64,000 nucleotides of DNA, from positions 27,029 through 91,028 of the forward strand of contig JAHCKG010000019.1 in NCBI GenBank assembly GCA_026125895.1, read 5' to 3'. The notes beneath the pieces are model-generated. The model was given only the letters and a program-made list of their open reading frames with translations. It was not told the origin of the DNA and searched no databases. A program made the translations under genes and the position numbers. The DNA comes from Pseudolabrys sp. (GTDB lineage Bacteria; Pseudomonadota; Alphaproteobacteria; Rhizobiales; Xanthobacteraceae). Shown here in pieces: positions 42,273-53,174 of this stretch. Numbering within the stretch: the first letter of the stretch is position 1; the number at the start of each line of letters is the position of its first letter.

Positions 42273-44009
42273 ATGACGTCGCTCTCCGGCGGCCCCGCCT
42301 TGCGCGGGGCCGTTGGCCGTTTTCCGGCCGACAAGATTTCGAGCCTGACGATCGCCGCGGCCATGGCGACGCTGATCGCATTGCCGCTCGGCAGCCTCGT
42401 CCAACTGGCGCTGACCGGCGATACGGCGTTGTGGCCGCACCTCGCCGCTTACGTTCTGCCGGTTGCAACGGTGCAGACGGTGCTGCTGCTGGCCGGCGTC
42501 GCCGTGGTGACGGCGCTTTGCGGCATCGCGCCGGCCTGGCTGGTGGCGTGCTTCGAATTCCGCGGCCGCCGGTTGCTCGAATGGCTGCTGCCCTTGCCGC
42601 TGGCGATCCCGACCTACATCGCCGCTTATGTTTACGCCGACATGCTCGATGCCGCGGGGCCGGTGCAAAGCGGGCTGCGCGCGCTGTTCGGCTGGAAGAC
42701 CGGAGCCGACTACTGGTTTCCGCCGGTGCGCTCGCTCGGCGGCGGCATTCTGATCATCGGCTTCGTCCTCTACCCCTACGTCTATCTGGCGGCGCGCGCG
42801 CTGTTCAAAACGCAGAGCGCCAGCTTCGCCGAGTCGGCGTACACGCTCGGCGCGTCGCTGACGCAGGTGCTGCGGCACATCTCGCTGCCGCTGGCGCGCC
42901 CGGCGATCGCCGTCGGCCTGGCGCTGGCGCTGCTCGAAACCCTCAACGACATCGGCGCCAGCGAATATCTCGGCGTGCAAACGCTGACCTTGTCGATCTT
43001 CACCACCTGGCTCAACCGCGGCAGCCTTGGCGGCGCGGCGCAGGTCGCGCTGGCGCTGCTGACCATCGTCATTGTGCTCATCGCCGTCGAACGCAGCGCC
43101 CGGCGGCGTCAGTCGATCGAGAGCGACGTGCAGGACGGCACGGTGGCGAGGCGCCTGCCGCTCAAGGGCCGCGCCGCATGGCTGGCGGCGGCGGTCTGTG
43201 CGGTGCCGGTCGGCTTCGGATTTGTCATTCCAGGCGGTTATCTAATCCGCGAGGCAGTGCTACGCGCGGCGATCTCCGGCGTCGATCCGGCGCTCATCCA
43301 GGCGCTTACCACCACCGTACTTCTCGCCGCGATCGCCACTGCGGTTGTGCTGCTGCTCGGTGTCGCCGCCATCGTGCCACTGCGGCTCTCGCAAATTCCG
43401 TACGGCCGCGTGCTGCTGGCGATCGCCAGCCTAGGGTATGCGATCCCCGGCACCGTACTCGCACTCGGCCTCATGTCGCCGCTGGTCGCAGCGGACGGCG
43501 TCATCAACCGATTGCTCGAACTGGCCTTCGGCCTCCATCCCGGACTAGTTCTGACGGGTTCGGCGGCGGCCCTCATCATCGCCTACAGCGCCCGCTTCGG
43601 GTCCATCGCCATTGGCCTCGTACAATCGGGACTGGCGCAAATACCCCGCGAGTTCGACGACAGCGCTCGCCTCGACGGCGTCGGCGCCTGGCCTATCTTG
43701 CGGTATATCCAGTTGCCCTTGATAGCGCCGACCCTGACGGCGGCGGCACTTCTCGTTTTCGTCGACTGCCTCAAGGAACTGCCGGTGACGCTCCTGCTGC
43801 GCCCGCTCAACGTTGAGACGCTGGCGACCTCGATCTACCAGCACGCCACCCGCGGCAGCTTCGAGGAAGGCGCGCTGGCCGCGCTGCTGATCGTTGCGGC
43901 GGGCATCCCCCCGATCGTCCTGCTGATGCGGCTGACTGACGCCCGCGACCGCGAAACCGGCCCGCGCCGTCAGATGCGGCCAATTTTTATCGCGGAGAAA
44001 CGGCCCTAA
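42273..44009 (+). CDS. Iron(III) ABC transporter permease (FbpB-like)
   Basis: A 578-residue inner-membrane permease with two fused binding-protein-dependent transport domains (about 12 helices), as in FbpB/SfuB. EAA-type loops are seen at ESAYTLGASLTQVLRHISLP in the first half and DDSARLDGVGAWPILRYIQL in the second; these contact the ATPase. It follows the binding protein by 18 bp. The next gene is AsmA, so the ATPase (FbpC) must be encoded elsewhere or shared. Confidence 0.9.
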   Translation: MTSLSGGPALRGAVGRFPADKISSLTIAAAMATLIALPLGSLVQLALTGDTALWPHLAAYVLPVATVQTVLLLAGVAVVTALCGIAPAWLVACFEFRGRRLLEWLLPLPLAIPTYIAAYVYADMLDAAGPVQSGLRALFGWKTGADYWFPPVRSLGGGILIIGFVLYPYVYLAARALFKTQSASFAESAYTLGASLTQVLRHISLPLARPAIAVGLALALLETLNDIGASEYLGVQTLTLSIFTTWLNRGSLGGAAQVALALLTIVIVLIAVERSARRRQSIESDVQDGTVARRLPLKGRAAWLAAAVCAVPVGFGFVIPGGYLIREAVLRAAISGVDPALIQALTTTVLLAAIATAVVLLLGVAAIVPLRLSQIPYGRVLLAIASLGYAIPGTVLALGLMSPLVAADGVINRLLELAFGLHPGLVLTGSAAALIIAYSARFGSIAIGLVQSGLAQIPREFDDSARLDGVGAWPILRYIQLPLIAPTLTAAALLVFVDCLKELPVTLLLRPLNVETLATSIYQHATRGSFEEGALAALLIVAAGIPPIVLLMRLTDARDRETGPRRQMRPIFIAEKRP

Positions 44010-44107
44010 AAGGGTCACAGACCCCGCTAATGTTGGCGTCGGGCGGCCCGATGGTATAGTCACATCGGCCAGAACCGGGCCCCGTACCGACCCATCGGAT
44101 ACCTATT

Positions 44108-46030
44108 TTGACGGCTTTTGCTGGCATTCGACGCTTGGGATTCGTGCTGCTCGCCGTCGCCGCGGTGGCGGTCGGCGTCCTCACGACAGCTGGCTACCTG
44201 ATCTCGCCGGACACGGTGCGCAGCGAGGTCCTGACCGGCATCCGTTCGGCGACCGGGCTCGATCCCATCCTCGGCGGTAAGGCCAGCGTCACCTTGTTCC
44301 CGAAGGGCAGCGTCAGTTTCGCGGACGTCGTACTCGGCGACCCGAAGCGGCCGGCACTGACCGCCGAGCGCCTGACCGCACGGCTGCGCTTCTTCCCGCT
44401 ACTGGTCGGCCGTGTCGAGATCGCCGACATCTCGCTGGAGAAACCGACCATCGCCATCGACATCGACCGCGACGGCGGATCGAACTGGTCGGCGCTGATC
44501 GCGGCTCTGGCCCGCGGCCAGAAGCCGCATGGCAACCGCACGGTGGCCGCCTTCTCCGAAATGCGCATCGACGACGGCACACTCCTGTTACGCAATGACG
44601 AAGGCCGCACGGTCGAGACCCTGCACGGCGTCGATTTCTCGCTGGCCTGGCCGTCAATTTCCAAGAGCCTCGGCGCCACCGGTCATTTCATCTGGCACGG
44701 CGAAAAAATCGATGTCAGCGTCACGCTCGCCGACTTTGCCGCCGCGCTCGCCGGCACGCGCAGCGGCGTGAAATTGCGCCTGAGCGGCGCGCCGATGAAT
44801 GCGGCCTTCGAAGGCGCGTTCAGTTTCAAACCAACGTTGAAAGTCGAAGGCACGCTCGCGGCGGACGCGGTGTCTCTGCGGCGCACGCTGACTTGGGCCG
44901 GCCATGAGCCCCTGCCGGGCGGCGGCTTCGGCCGCTTCGCCATCAAGGCGCAGACCAACATCGTCGGCGACACCATTAGTCTCGCCGGCGTCAACGTCGA
45001 GCTCGACGGCAACACTGCAGAAGGCGTGCTGTCCTTCGCCAATGAAGGTCGGCAAACGCTGCAAGGCACGCTGGCGGCTGAGAGCCTCAACCTCACGCCT
45101 TACATTTCCACGGTGCGGCTGCTCGCCAGCAACCAGCGCGCCTGGAACGATTCACGGCTGTCGCCCGAAGGCCTCAACGGCATGGACTTCGACCTGCGCG
45201 TGTCGGCCGCGAATGTGGTCATGGGTAACGCCAAGGTTGGCCGCACCGCCATCGGCGCCAACCTGCACAACGGCAAGCTCATGATCTCGATCGGCGAAGC
45301 CCAGGCGTTCGGCGGCGTCATCAAGGGATCGCTGGCGCTGACCAACTTCGATTCCGGCGTCGATTTCAAATCGCAGGTACAGTTCGCCGATGTCGAACTG
45401 GAAAACTGCCTCGGGCAGTTGTTCGGGCTCAAGCGCCTCGAGGGCAAGGGCACCGTGTCGATGTCGATCGACGGCACCGGCGATAGCGTGCTCGCGGTGA
45501 CGCGGACATTGAGCGGCACGGCCTCGCTGACCGGACGCGACGGCGCGATTTCCGGCATCGATGTCGAGCAATTGCTGAAGCGGCTCGAGCGGCGTCCGCT
45601 GTCGGGCGGCGGCGACTTCCGCAGCGGCAGCACGCCCTACGACAAGATCGCGATCAACCTGCGCATGACGCAAGGTACCGTCGAGGTGCAGGACGTGAAG
45701 GTGGAAAGCGCCGCGATGCGCCTGGCGCTTGCCGGCTCCGCCTCGGTCCCCAACCGTGAACTCGACCTCAAAGGTACCGCCGCGCTGGTGACGCCGACGC
45801 GCGCCGGCGCTCAGCCTTTTGCCCTGCCTTTCGTCGTGCAAGGCTCGTGGGACGACCCGACAATGCTGCCCGACACCGAAGCCCTCATCCGCCGTTCCGG
45901 CGCGGCGGCGCCGCTGCTCAATGCGGTGCGCGAGCGCAGCGCCCGCGAAACCGTGCGCTCGGCGATCGAGCGGCTGACCGGCGGCGCCGTGCCTGCGGCC
46001 GAGACCGGCACCGCGCCGGCCAAGCCCTGA
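44108..46030 (+). CDS. AsmA family protein
   Basis: A 640-residue AsmA/TamB-like inner-membrane-anchored periplasmic protein. One N-terminal helix (GFVLLAVAAVAVGVLTTAGY) is followed by the family repeat structure, including LTARLRFFPLLVGRVEIADI, then LEKPTIAIDIDRDGGSNW and a C-terminal AsmA domain (LEGKGTVSMSIDGTGDSVLA). Family members help outer-membrane assembly and probably conduct phospholipids. The start is a TTG at 44108. Its stop is four bases before the convergent glpK stop. Confidence 0.87.
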   Translation: MTAFAGIRRLGFVLLAVAAVAVGVLTTAGYLISPDTVRSEVLTGIRSATGLDPILGGKASVTLFPKGSVSFADVVLGDPKRPALTAERLTARLRFFPLLVGRVEIADISLEKPTIAIDIDRDGGSNWSALIAALARGQKPHGNRTVAAFSEMRIDDGTLLLRNDEGRTVETLHGVDFSLAWPSISKSLGATGHFIWHGEKIDVSVTLADFAAALAGTRSGVKLRLSGAPMNAAFEGAFSFKPTLKVEGTLAADAVSLRRTLTWAGHEPLPGGGFGRFAIKAQTNIVGDTISLAGVNVELDGNTAEGVLSFANEGRQTLQGTLAAESLNLTPYISTVRLLASNQRAWNDSRLSPEGLNGMDFDLRVSAANVVMGNAKVGRTAIGANLHNGKLMISIGEAQAFGGVIKGSLALTNFDSGVDFKSQVQFADVELENCLGQLFGLKRLEGKGTVSMSIDGTGDSVLAVTRTLSGTASLTGRDGAISGIDVEQLLKRLERRPLSGGGDFRSGSTPYDKIAINLRMTQGTVEVQDVKVESAAMRLALAGSASVPNRELDLKGTAALVTPTRAGAQPFALPFVVQGSWDDPTMLPDTEALIRRSGAAAPLLNAVRERSARETVRSAIERLTGGAVPAAETGTAPAKP

Positions 46031-46034
46031 TATC

Positions 46035-47531
<1,497 letters not shown>

Positions 47532-47593
47532 GAGCGTCCCCGGCCGCTGGATCGGCCGAGGCTAAAACGGATCGGGCGCGATTTGAAGCCGGA

Positions 47594-48112
47594 TCAGTTG
47601 AGGAACACCAGCGTCGAGGAGTCCTCGCTGTCGCGCTGAATATCGGAGAGACGGCGCGGCACCGGTCCGTAATAGTCGCCGGAGCGGATCATCGGCCGGG
47701 GGTTGAACAGCACGGCGGCCAGCCGGTCGCGCAGCGAATTCGTCGAGACCGGCTTGAGCAGGAATTCGTTGATGCCGATTTCCACGGCCTCGATCACCTT
47801 GGCCCGCTCGCCGTGTCCGGTCAGCATGATGATCGGGATATCCGGCATCGGGAAGGTCTGCGGCGACCGCACCATGCGCACGAAGGCCGGACCGTCCATG
47901 CCGGGCATGCTCCAGTCGAGGATGACGACATCGGGCAAATTGCGGCGGATCGATTCCAGACCGGCGAGACCGTCGCTCGCCTCCATCACCGTACGGACAC
48001 CCATGCCGGTAAGCAGGGTCCGGACGACTTTTCGCATGAAAGGTTCATCATCGATGACGAGAACCTTCAGCTTCCCCAACCGACGTTCCAATTCGCGCAC
48101 GTCATACGCCAT
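47594..48112 (-). CDS. Single-domain response regulator
   Basis: A CheY-like receiver protein of 172 residues. The acidic pocket is in KVLVIDDEPFMRKVVR, the phospho-acceptor is D66 in VVILDWSMPGMDG, the conserved Thr/Ser is in IIMLTGHGE and the Lys in EFLLKPVS. After the receiver (to about residue 135) a short polar tail without a DNA-binding domain follows. The start is taken at ATG 48112 (MAYDVRELERR); ATG 48124 is an alternative. It sits between glpD and glpK, which is unusual, and no cognate kinase is adjacent. Confidence 0.88.
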   Translation of the reverse strand: MAYDVRELERRLGKLKVLVIDDEPFMRKVVRTLLTGMGVRTVMEASDGLAGLESIRRNLPDVVILDWSMPGMDGPAFVRMVRSPQTFPMPDIPIIMLTGHGERAKVIEAVEIGINEFLLKPVSTNSLRDRLAAVLFNPRPMIRSGDYYGPVPRRLSDIQRDSEDSSTLVFLN

Positions 48113-48218
48113 GTGCGGCCCCATTCTGGTGCGTCTCTCACTCTGGTATTCAACCACAGCCGCGTCGCTACAACGTGAAGGTTGTAAACCCAATTGCGAC
48201 GCAGGCGTCGACGTTTCG

Positions 48219-49763
48219 TTAACCTTGCACCGCCGACTGCCGTAGCGTCCCGATCAAACGCTCGATGGCGGCGCGCTCCTCCGACGTCGCTGTCAGGCCG
48301 AATTTGCCGCGGCGCCAGAGGATGTCGTCGGCGGTTTCCGCCCATTCGTTCTCGACGAGATAGCGGATTTCCGCGGCCGTCAGATCGCCGGTCAGGACAG
48401 GTCCGAGTTCTTCCAGTTGCTGCGCCTCGCCCAGGAAGCGCTCGGCGCGCAGGCCATAGGCGCGCAGCAAGCGCCGCGCCATTGGCTCGGACAAGAACGG
48501 CCAGCGCGTACGCATCTCCGCCATCACTTCCTTGACGCTGCCGGAGGCGAACTCGCCACCGGGCAACTTCTCGCTGGCAGTCCAGGCCGGGCGGCCGGAG
48601 AAATAGTGAGAGAGCTTGGCGAGCGCGGCTTCAGCGAGCCGGCGATAGGTCGTGATCTTGCCGCCGTAGATCGTCAGCAGCGGCGCCTCACCGCGCCGCG
48701 CGTCGAGTTCAAGATGATAATCGCGCGTCACATCTTCCGGCCTGCCTTTGCCATTGTCGTACAGCGGGCGGACGCCGGCATAGGACCAGACGAGTTCATC
48801 GGGCGTCAGCGTCTGGCGGAAGTAGCGGTTGGCGACTTCGCAGAGATAGAGGATCTCCTCCGGGCCTGGAGCCGGTGAATTGACGTCACCGACGAAGTTC
48901 TCGTCGGTTGTGCCGATCAGCGTGAACTCGTCGGCGAAAGGCAAAGCGAAAACGACGCGATTGTCGGGAGCCTGAAGAATGTAGCCGCTTTCATGATCGA
49001 ACAGCTTGCGCACGACGATGTGGCTGCCCTTGATCAGGCGCACCCTGGCCGACAATTTCTGCCGCAGAACGTTCTCGGCGACCTCCCCGATCCACGGACC
49101 GGCGGCGTTGACCAGAACACGCGCAGTGGCGACATCGCGGCGACCGTGGTCGTGCAGCACCAGCTCCCAGTGCTCCTTGCGCTCCGCGCGTACGCATCGC
49201 GTGCGGGTGCGGATCGAGGCGCCGCGATCGGCGGCGTCGCGAGCGTTGAGCACGACAAGGCGGCTATCGTCGACCCAGCAATCGGAGTATTCGAAGCCGT
49301 AACGGAACGAGCGCTTGAGCGGCTGGCCGACGACGTTGTGCGTCAGGTCAATGGTGCGGGAGGGCGGCAACAGCTTGCGCGCGCCGAGCACGTCGTAAAG
49401 CCCGAGGCCGAAGCGCAGGAGCAACGGTGCGCGCATGCCGGGCGCCGGTGGCAACACGAAGCGCATCGGCCGCACGACATGCGGGGCGATGTCGAGCAGC
49501 ACTTCGCGCTCGCTCAGCGCCTCGCGCACCAGCCGAAAAGCGAAGTGCTCGAGATAGCGCAGGCCGCCATGGACCAGCTTTGATGAGGCCGACGAGGTGC
49601 CGCCAGCAAGATCGTTCATTTCGACCAACAGCACCTTGAGGCCGCGTCCCGCGGCGTCGCGCGCCAGCCCGGCGCCGTTGATGCCGCCACCGATGATGGC
49701 GAGGTCGAAATCGACCCCTTCCGTGCGCCCTTGGCCACGGCGGGCCCTGTCAAAATCGGCCAT
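48219..49763 (-). CDS. glpD: Aerobic glycerol-3-phosphate dehydrogenase
   Basis: A membrane-associated FAD enzyme that oxidises glycerol 3-phosphate to dihydroxyacetone phosphate and passes electrons to quinone. Of 514 residues, the N-terminal FAD motif is DLAIIGGGINGAGLARDAAG, then GTSSASSKLVHGGLRYLEHF, the substrate-region GVRPLYDNGKG and the C-terminal GGKITTYRRLAE. The C-terminal helical domain (MRTRWPFLSEPMARRLLRAY) is complete. It is first in the glpD-regulator-glpK order. No GlpR-type repressor gene is adjacent. Confidence 0.96.
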   Translation of the reverse strand: MADFDRARRGQGRTEGVDFDLAIIGGGINGAGLARDAAGRGLKVLLVEMNDLAGGTSSASSKLVHGGLRYLEHFAFRLVREALSEREVLLDIAPHVVRPMRFVLPPAPGMRAPLLLRFGLGLYDVLGARKLLPPSRTIDLTHNVVGQPLKRSFRYGFEYSDCWVDDSRLVVLNARDAADRGASIRTRTRCVRAERKEHWELVLHDHGRRDVATARVLVNAAGPWIGEVAENVLRQKLSARVRLIKGSHIVVRKLFDHESGYILQAPDNRVVFALPFADEFTLIGTTDENFVGDVNSPAPGPEEILYLCEVANRYFRQTLTPDELVWSYAGVRPLYDNGKGRPEDVTRDYHLELDARRGEAPLLTIYGGKITTYRRLAEAALAKLSHYFSGRPAWTASEKLPGGEFASGSVKEVMAEMRTRWPFLSEPMARRLLRAYGLRAERFLGEAQQLEELGPVLTGDLTAAEIRYLVENEWAETADDILWRRGKFGLTATSEERAAIERLIGTLRQSAVQG

Positions 49764-49951
49764 GGGGCCTCTCGGTTCGCATGATTTGCCCTGCCGGCCA
49801 CGTCAGCACCCGGCGCCGGACACTTTACCGTCCGCCCTGTTAACGCCCGTTAAAGCCGGAAATTTCCCTCAACCGTTGCCAAATGCCTTGGCTTCGACAT
49901 ATCTCTCCTGCTGTTTCCGCGTCACGTTGACGCCTGCCTCCCCAGGTCCTC

Positions 49952-50818
49952 ATGCCCACCCCGCGCCTGCTTGTCATCGAAGGCAACACCCCCGCCATCA
50001 TGGCCGAACACGTCTCGTTCGGCGGCACCGAAGCCAGCAAGGGCTATGCGGCTCTGCTGCGTGAGCTGTTGCCGGTGGCACAGGTCGACATCTGTCAGCC
50101 GGCCGATGTGACGGCGCAATTGCCGGCCGGCGAGGCGCTGGAGGGCTATGACGGCATCGCCATCACCGGATCAGGCCTGCATATTTATAATGGCGGCCCC
50201 GAGGTTACCCGGCAGATCGAGCTGGTGCGCACGGCGTTGGGTACCGGCACGCCGGTGTTCGGCTCGTGCTGGGGCTTGCAGGTCCTCACCGTCGCGACCG
50301 GCGGCGTCGTGCGCCGCAATCCCAAAGGCCGCGAGATCGGCTTTGGCCGCGGCATCCGGCTCACGGAGGCCGGGCGCAAGCACCCGATGTATGTCGGGAA
50401 GCTCGACGTCTTCAATGCGCCAACCGTTCATCTCGACGAGGTCGAGACTTTGCCGGCAGGCGCCACGGTGCTGTCGAGCAACGCGGTGTCCCAGGTACAG
50501 GCGGTGGAATTCCGCACACCGGCCTCGACCGCGTGGGGCGTGCAGTATCATCCGGAATATCCGCTGCGCGAACTCGCAGTGATCGTGCGGCGCATCGGCA
50601 CGCGGCTGATCGGCGAAGGCTTCTTCGCCGACGAGACCGACATGAAGGAATTCGCCCGCGACCTCGACGCGCTGGACCGTGACCCGGCCTGCAAGCGCCT
50701 GTCGTGGCGCCACGGCATCAGTCAGAACGTCCTCGACAAGAAGCTGCGCGTCAGCGAGGTGGCGAATTGGGTCGAGTATCAGGTGCTGCCGATGCGCGTA
50801 AAGCGCGGGCGAGGCTAG
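49952..50818 (+). CDS. Stand-alone class I glutamine amidotransferase
   Basis: A 288-residue GATase-like protein. The nucleophile is C106 in GSCWGLQVLTVATGG, and the catalytic His/Glu pair is in WGVQYHPEYPLRE. The sequence resembles the GuaA glutaminase domain and the GGH/YfeJ-like stand-alone hydrolases; no synthetase domain is attached. The actual substrate could be a gamma-glutamyl compound. The C-terminal third (SWRHGISQNVLDKKLRVSEV) is specific to this subgroup. It is followed at once by palindromic repeat family A. Confidence 0.85.
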   Translation: MPTPRLLVIEGNTPAIMAEHVSFGGTEASKGYAALLRELLPVAQVDICQPADVTAQLPAGEALEGYDGIAITGSGLHIYNGGPEVTRQIELVRTALGTGTPVFGSCWGLQVLTVATGGVVRRNPKGREIGFGRGIRLTEAGRKHPMYVGKLDVFNAPTVHLDEVETLPAGATVLSSNAVSQVQAVEFRTPASTAWGVQYHPEYPLRELAVIVRRIGTRLIGEGFFADETDMKEFARDLDALDRDPACKRLSWRHGISQNVLDKKLRVSEVANWVEYQVLPMRVKRGRG

Positions 50819-50824
50819 CTTGCT

Positions 50825-50927
50825 GTCATTCCGGGGCGCGGACGGAGTCCGCGAGCCCGGAGTCCATAGCCTCGGCGCTGCGGTTTATGGATTCCGGGCT
50901 CGCCGCTGCGCGGCGCCCCGGAATGAC
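50825..50927. repeat. Dispersed palindromic repeat, family A (copy 2)
   Basis: A 103-bp element with inverted ends GTCATTCCGGG/CCCCGGAATGAC and internal palindromes, matching 7200-7297. As with copy 1 it lies directly after one plus-strand gene and 24 bp before the next. Confidence 0.8.
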
Positions 50928-50951
50928 CGGTTACAATTGACGGAGCGCGCG

Positions 50952-51650
50952 ATGTCCTTCACCAACAAAACCATTGTCGTCACCGGCGGCACCGGCGCGC
51001 TCGGCGCAGCCGTGGTTGCCGCGCTGATCGGACAGGGCGCGCGCTGTATCCTGCCCTTCCGTCATGAAGCCGAGGCGCAGCGCTTCGCCCATCGCGACAG
51101 CGGCAACGTTACCCTGATACCGGCCGGCGATCTTGCCGACGAAGCGGTGGTGGCGAAGATCTATGACGGTCTCAAGCTCTGGGGCTCGATCCACATCGCC
51201 GGCGGCTTCGCCATGGGCGAGATCGAGGACACCGACAAGGCGGCGCTGATGGCGCAGCTCGACGGCAACCTCGTCTCCTGCTTCCTGTGCTGCCGCGCCG
51301 CGGTCAAGGCCATCAGAGCCGCTGGGACCGGCGGCCGCATCGTCAATGTCGCGGCACGCCCCGCGCTCGAGCCGCGCACCGGCGCCGGCATGACGGCATA
51401 TACCATCGCCAAATCCGGCGTCGCGGCGCTGTCGGCGGCGCTCGCCGAGGAAGTCGCCAGGGACGGCATCCTCGTCAACGCGGTGGCGCCGTCGATCATG
51501 GACACCGAGGCCAACCGCAAGGCGATGCCGAAGGCGGACTTTGCCAAATGGCCGAAGGTCGAGGAGGTCGCGGCGACGATTCTCCATCTCGCCTCGCCCG
51601 CCAACACCGTGGCACGCGGCGGCGTCGTGCCGGTCTACGGCAGGTCGTGA
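50952..51650 (+). CDS. Short-chain dehydrogenase/reductase
   Basis: A 232-residue SDR with the nucleotide-binding motif VTGGTGALGAAVVAAL near the N-terminus, the NxxG-equivalent region IHIAGGFAMGEIE, and the catalytic Y-x3-K in AYTIAKSGVAALSAALAEE. The active-site Ser position reads VNVAARPALEPRTG, so the usual Ser is not obvious. The substrate is not recognisable. The ATG at 50952 follows the repeat; an open frame running back through the repeat is rejected. Confidence 0.82.
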   Translation: MSFTNKTIVVTGGTGALGAAVVAALIGQGARCILPFRHEAEAQRFAHRDSGNVTLIPAGDLADEAVVAKIYDGLKLWGSIHIAGGFAMGEIEDTDKAALMAQLDGNLVSCFLCCRAAVKAIRAAGTGGRIVNVAARPALEPRTGAGMTAYTIAKSGVAALSAALAEEVARDGILVNAVAPSIMDTEANRKAMPKADFAKWPKVEEVAATILHLASPANTVARGGVVPVYGRS

Positions 51651-51655
51651 AGGCC

Positions 51656-51786
51656 TGCCCCGGACGCGGCGCAGCACGTAGCGCAGCGAAGTGGTGCGCC
51701 GCAGAGCCGGGGCCGTCGCAAACTCCATTTTCGTGAAGATCCCGGGTCTGCAGCGCATCGCTTCGTGCTGCGCTGCGCCCGGGGCA
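51656..51786. repeat. Dispersed palindromic repeat, family C
   Basis: A 131-bp element with inverted ends TGCCCCGG/CCGGGGCA. It contains two long arms of related hairpins (GCGCAGCACGTAGCGCAGCG and GCAGCGCATCGCTTCGTGCT). It fills the gap between the converging SDR and malonyl-CoA decarboxylase genes and could end both transcripts. I know similar elements from Bradyrhizobium-like genomes; only one copy is in this window. Confidence 0.65.
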
Positions 51787-51788
51787 AG

Positions 51789-53153
51789 TCAACCTGCGAT
51801 CGGAACGAGCTCTAGCGCCGGGCGCAGCAATCGCTGCACCGCGTTCGAGGCCACCACGGTGCGCTGTTCGGCGAAGGCCTCGTGGTTCTTCTCGATGTCC
51901 TCGAGGTCGTAGAGATAGTTGACCATCAGCCCGTAGGACTGGGCGATACCCTTCTCCGAGGCGTCGGCGAGCCAGTCGATGCGCTCCAGCCGCGCCCCGT
52001 TGCCAAGATGGAAACGCGCCACCGGATCGACCGGCATGCCGCGCGGCGTCTTGGCGCGCAGGTAGTAATATGCGGCGGCGCGTTTCATGGTATCGCGCAG
52101 CGCCTCGACCTTCTCCTTGTCATTCCACCAGCCCGGCTCATCGAAGGTCGCCAGCAACGCCTTGTCGGCGTCAGTCAGCACCACCGAGGCCTCCGTGGCG
52201 CGCTCACGCTTGAGCCACTTGGCGAAGGTCGGCGCCGGCGACAAGGTCACCAGGTTCGACAGCTTCGGCAGTTCGCGGCAGATCTCCTCGACCACCTGCT
52301 TGATCAGGAAATTGCCGAACGACACGCCGGCAAGCCCACGCTGGCAGTTGGAGATCGAATAGAACACCGCGGTGCGCGCTTTCTCGGGCTCGATGACGTC
52401 GCGGGACTTGGCCAGGATCGGGGCAATCGCCTCCGGAATGTCGCGCGTCAACGCCACCTCGACGAAAATCAACGGCTCGTCATTCAGCGCCGGATGGAAG
52501 AAGGCGTAGCAGCGCCGGTCCTCCGGATCGATACGGCGGCGCAGGTCGTCCCAGTCATGGATTTCGTGGACCGCCTCGTAGCGGATGATCTTTTCCAGGA
52601 TGTTCGCCGGGGTCGACCAGTCGATGTGGCGCAGCACCAGGAAGCCGCGGTTGAACCACGAGGTGAACAGGTGCACGAAATCGTCGTCCACTGCCTGCAG
52701 CTCCGGCCGGTTCGGCAGCACGTCCATGAGCTGTTCGCGCATGGCGACCAGCGCCGCGGTGCCGCCGGGCGCGAGGTTGAGCCGGCGGAACAGTTCCTGG
52801 CGGCGCGGCTCGGACGCGGCATGCAGCGCCGCCGCGGTCTTGTCGTTCGGTTCGGCTTCCCAGGCGGCGTAGGCCGCCTTCATCCGCTCGGCGTCGGCGC
52901 CGAAACGCTTGGCCAGCGCCTCGAAAAAGGCGATGCGCGGCCCGGTCGTCAGTTCGGCATATTCGGTCAGGATGTCGCGGGCGCGGGCGACCCCGGACGC
53001 CTCGCCGCGGCCGGAAAGCAGGTGCTCGCACAATTCGACCAGGCTCTCCGAGCGGGCCTCGGTGTCGCCGCGGCGGTCGCGGCCGCGGTCGAGCAAGGCC
53101 CGGCCGCGGTCGGAAATGGTCTGCAGGAGTTCGCCGAAAAACGAGGTGTTCAT
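51789..53153 (-). CDS. Malonyl-CoA decarboxylase
   Basis: Converts malonyl-CoA to acetyl-CoA and CO2; 454 residues. The N-terminal helical domain is followed by the acetyltransferase-like catalytic domain. Recognisable parts are FFHPALNDEPLIFVEVAL, ISNCQRGLAGVSFGNFLIKQ, LVTLSPAPTFAKWL with the catalytic Ser, and PVARFHLGNGARLERIDWLA with the catalytic His. It is last in an order binding protein, small permease, large permease, decarboxylase, 21 bp after the TRAP permease. This matches the rhizobial malonate-use order matPQMA, so the transporter probably imports malonate. Confidence 0.93.
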   Translation of the reverse strand: MNTSFFGELLQTISDRGRALLDRGRDRRGDTEARSESLVELCEHLLSGRGEASGVARARDILTEYAELTTGPRIAFFEALAKRFGADAERMKAAYAAWEAEPNDKTAAALHAASEPRRQELFRRLNLAPGGTAALVAMREQLMDVLPNRPELQAVDDDFVHLFTSWFNRGFLVLRHIDWSTPANILEKIIRYEAVHEIHDWDDLRRRIDPEDRRCYAFFHPALNDEPLIFVEVALTRDIPEAIAPILAKSRDVIEPEKARTAVFYSISNCQRGLAGVSFGNFLIKQVVEEICRELPKLSNLVTLSPAPTFAKWLKRERATEASVVLTDADKALLATFDEPGWWNDKEKVEALRDTMKRAAAYYYLRAKTPRGMPVDPVARFHLGNGARLERIDWLADASEKGIAQSYGLMVNYLYDLEDIEKNHEAFAEQRTVVASNAVQRLLRPALELVPIAG

Positions 53154-53174
53154 GACGCTCCTATCGTAGCGGCT

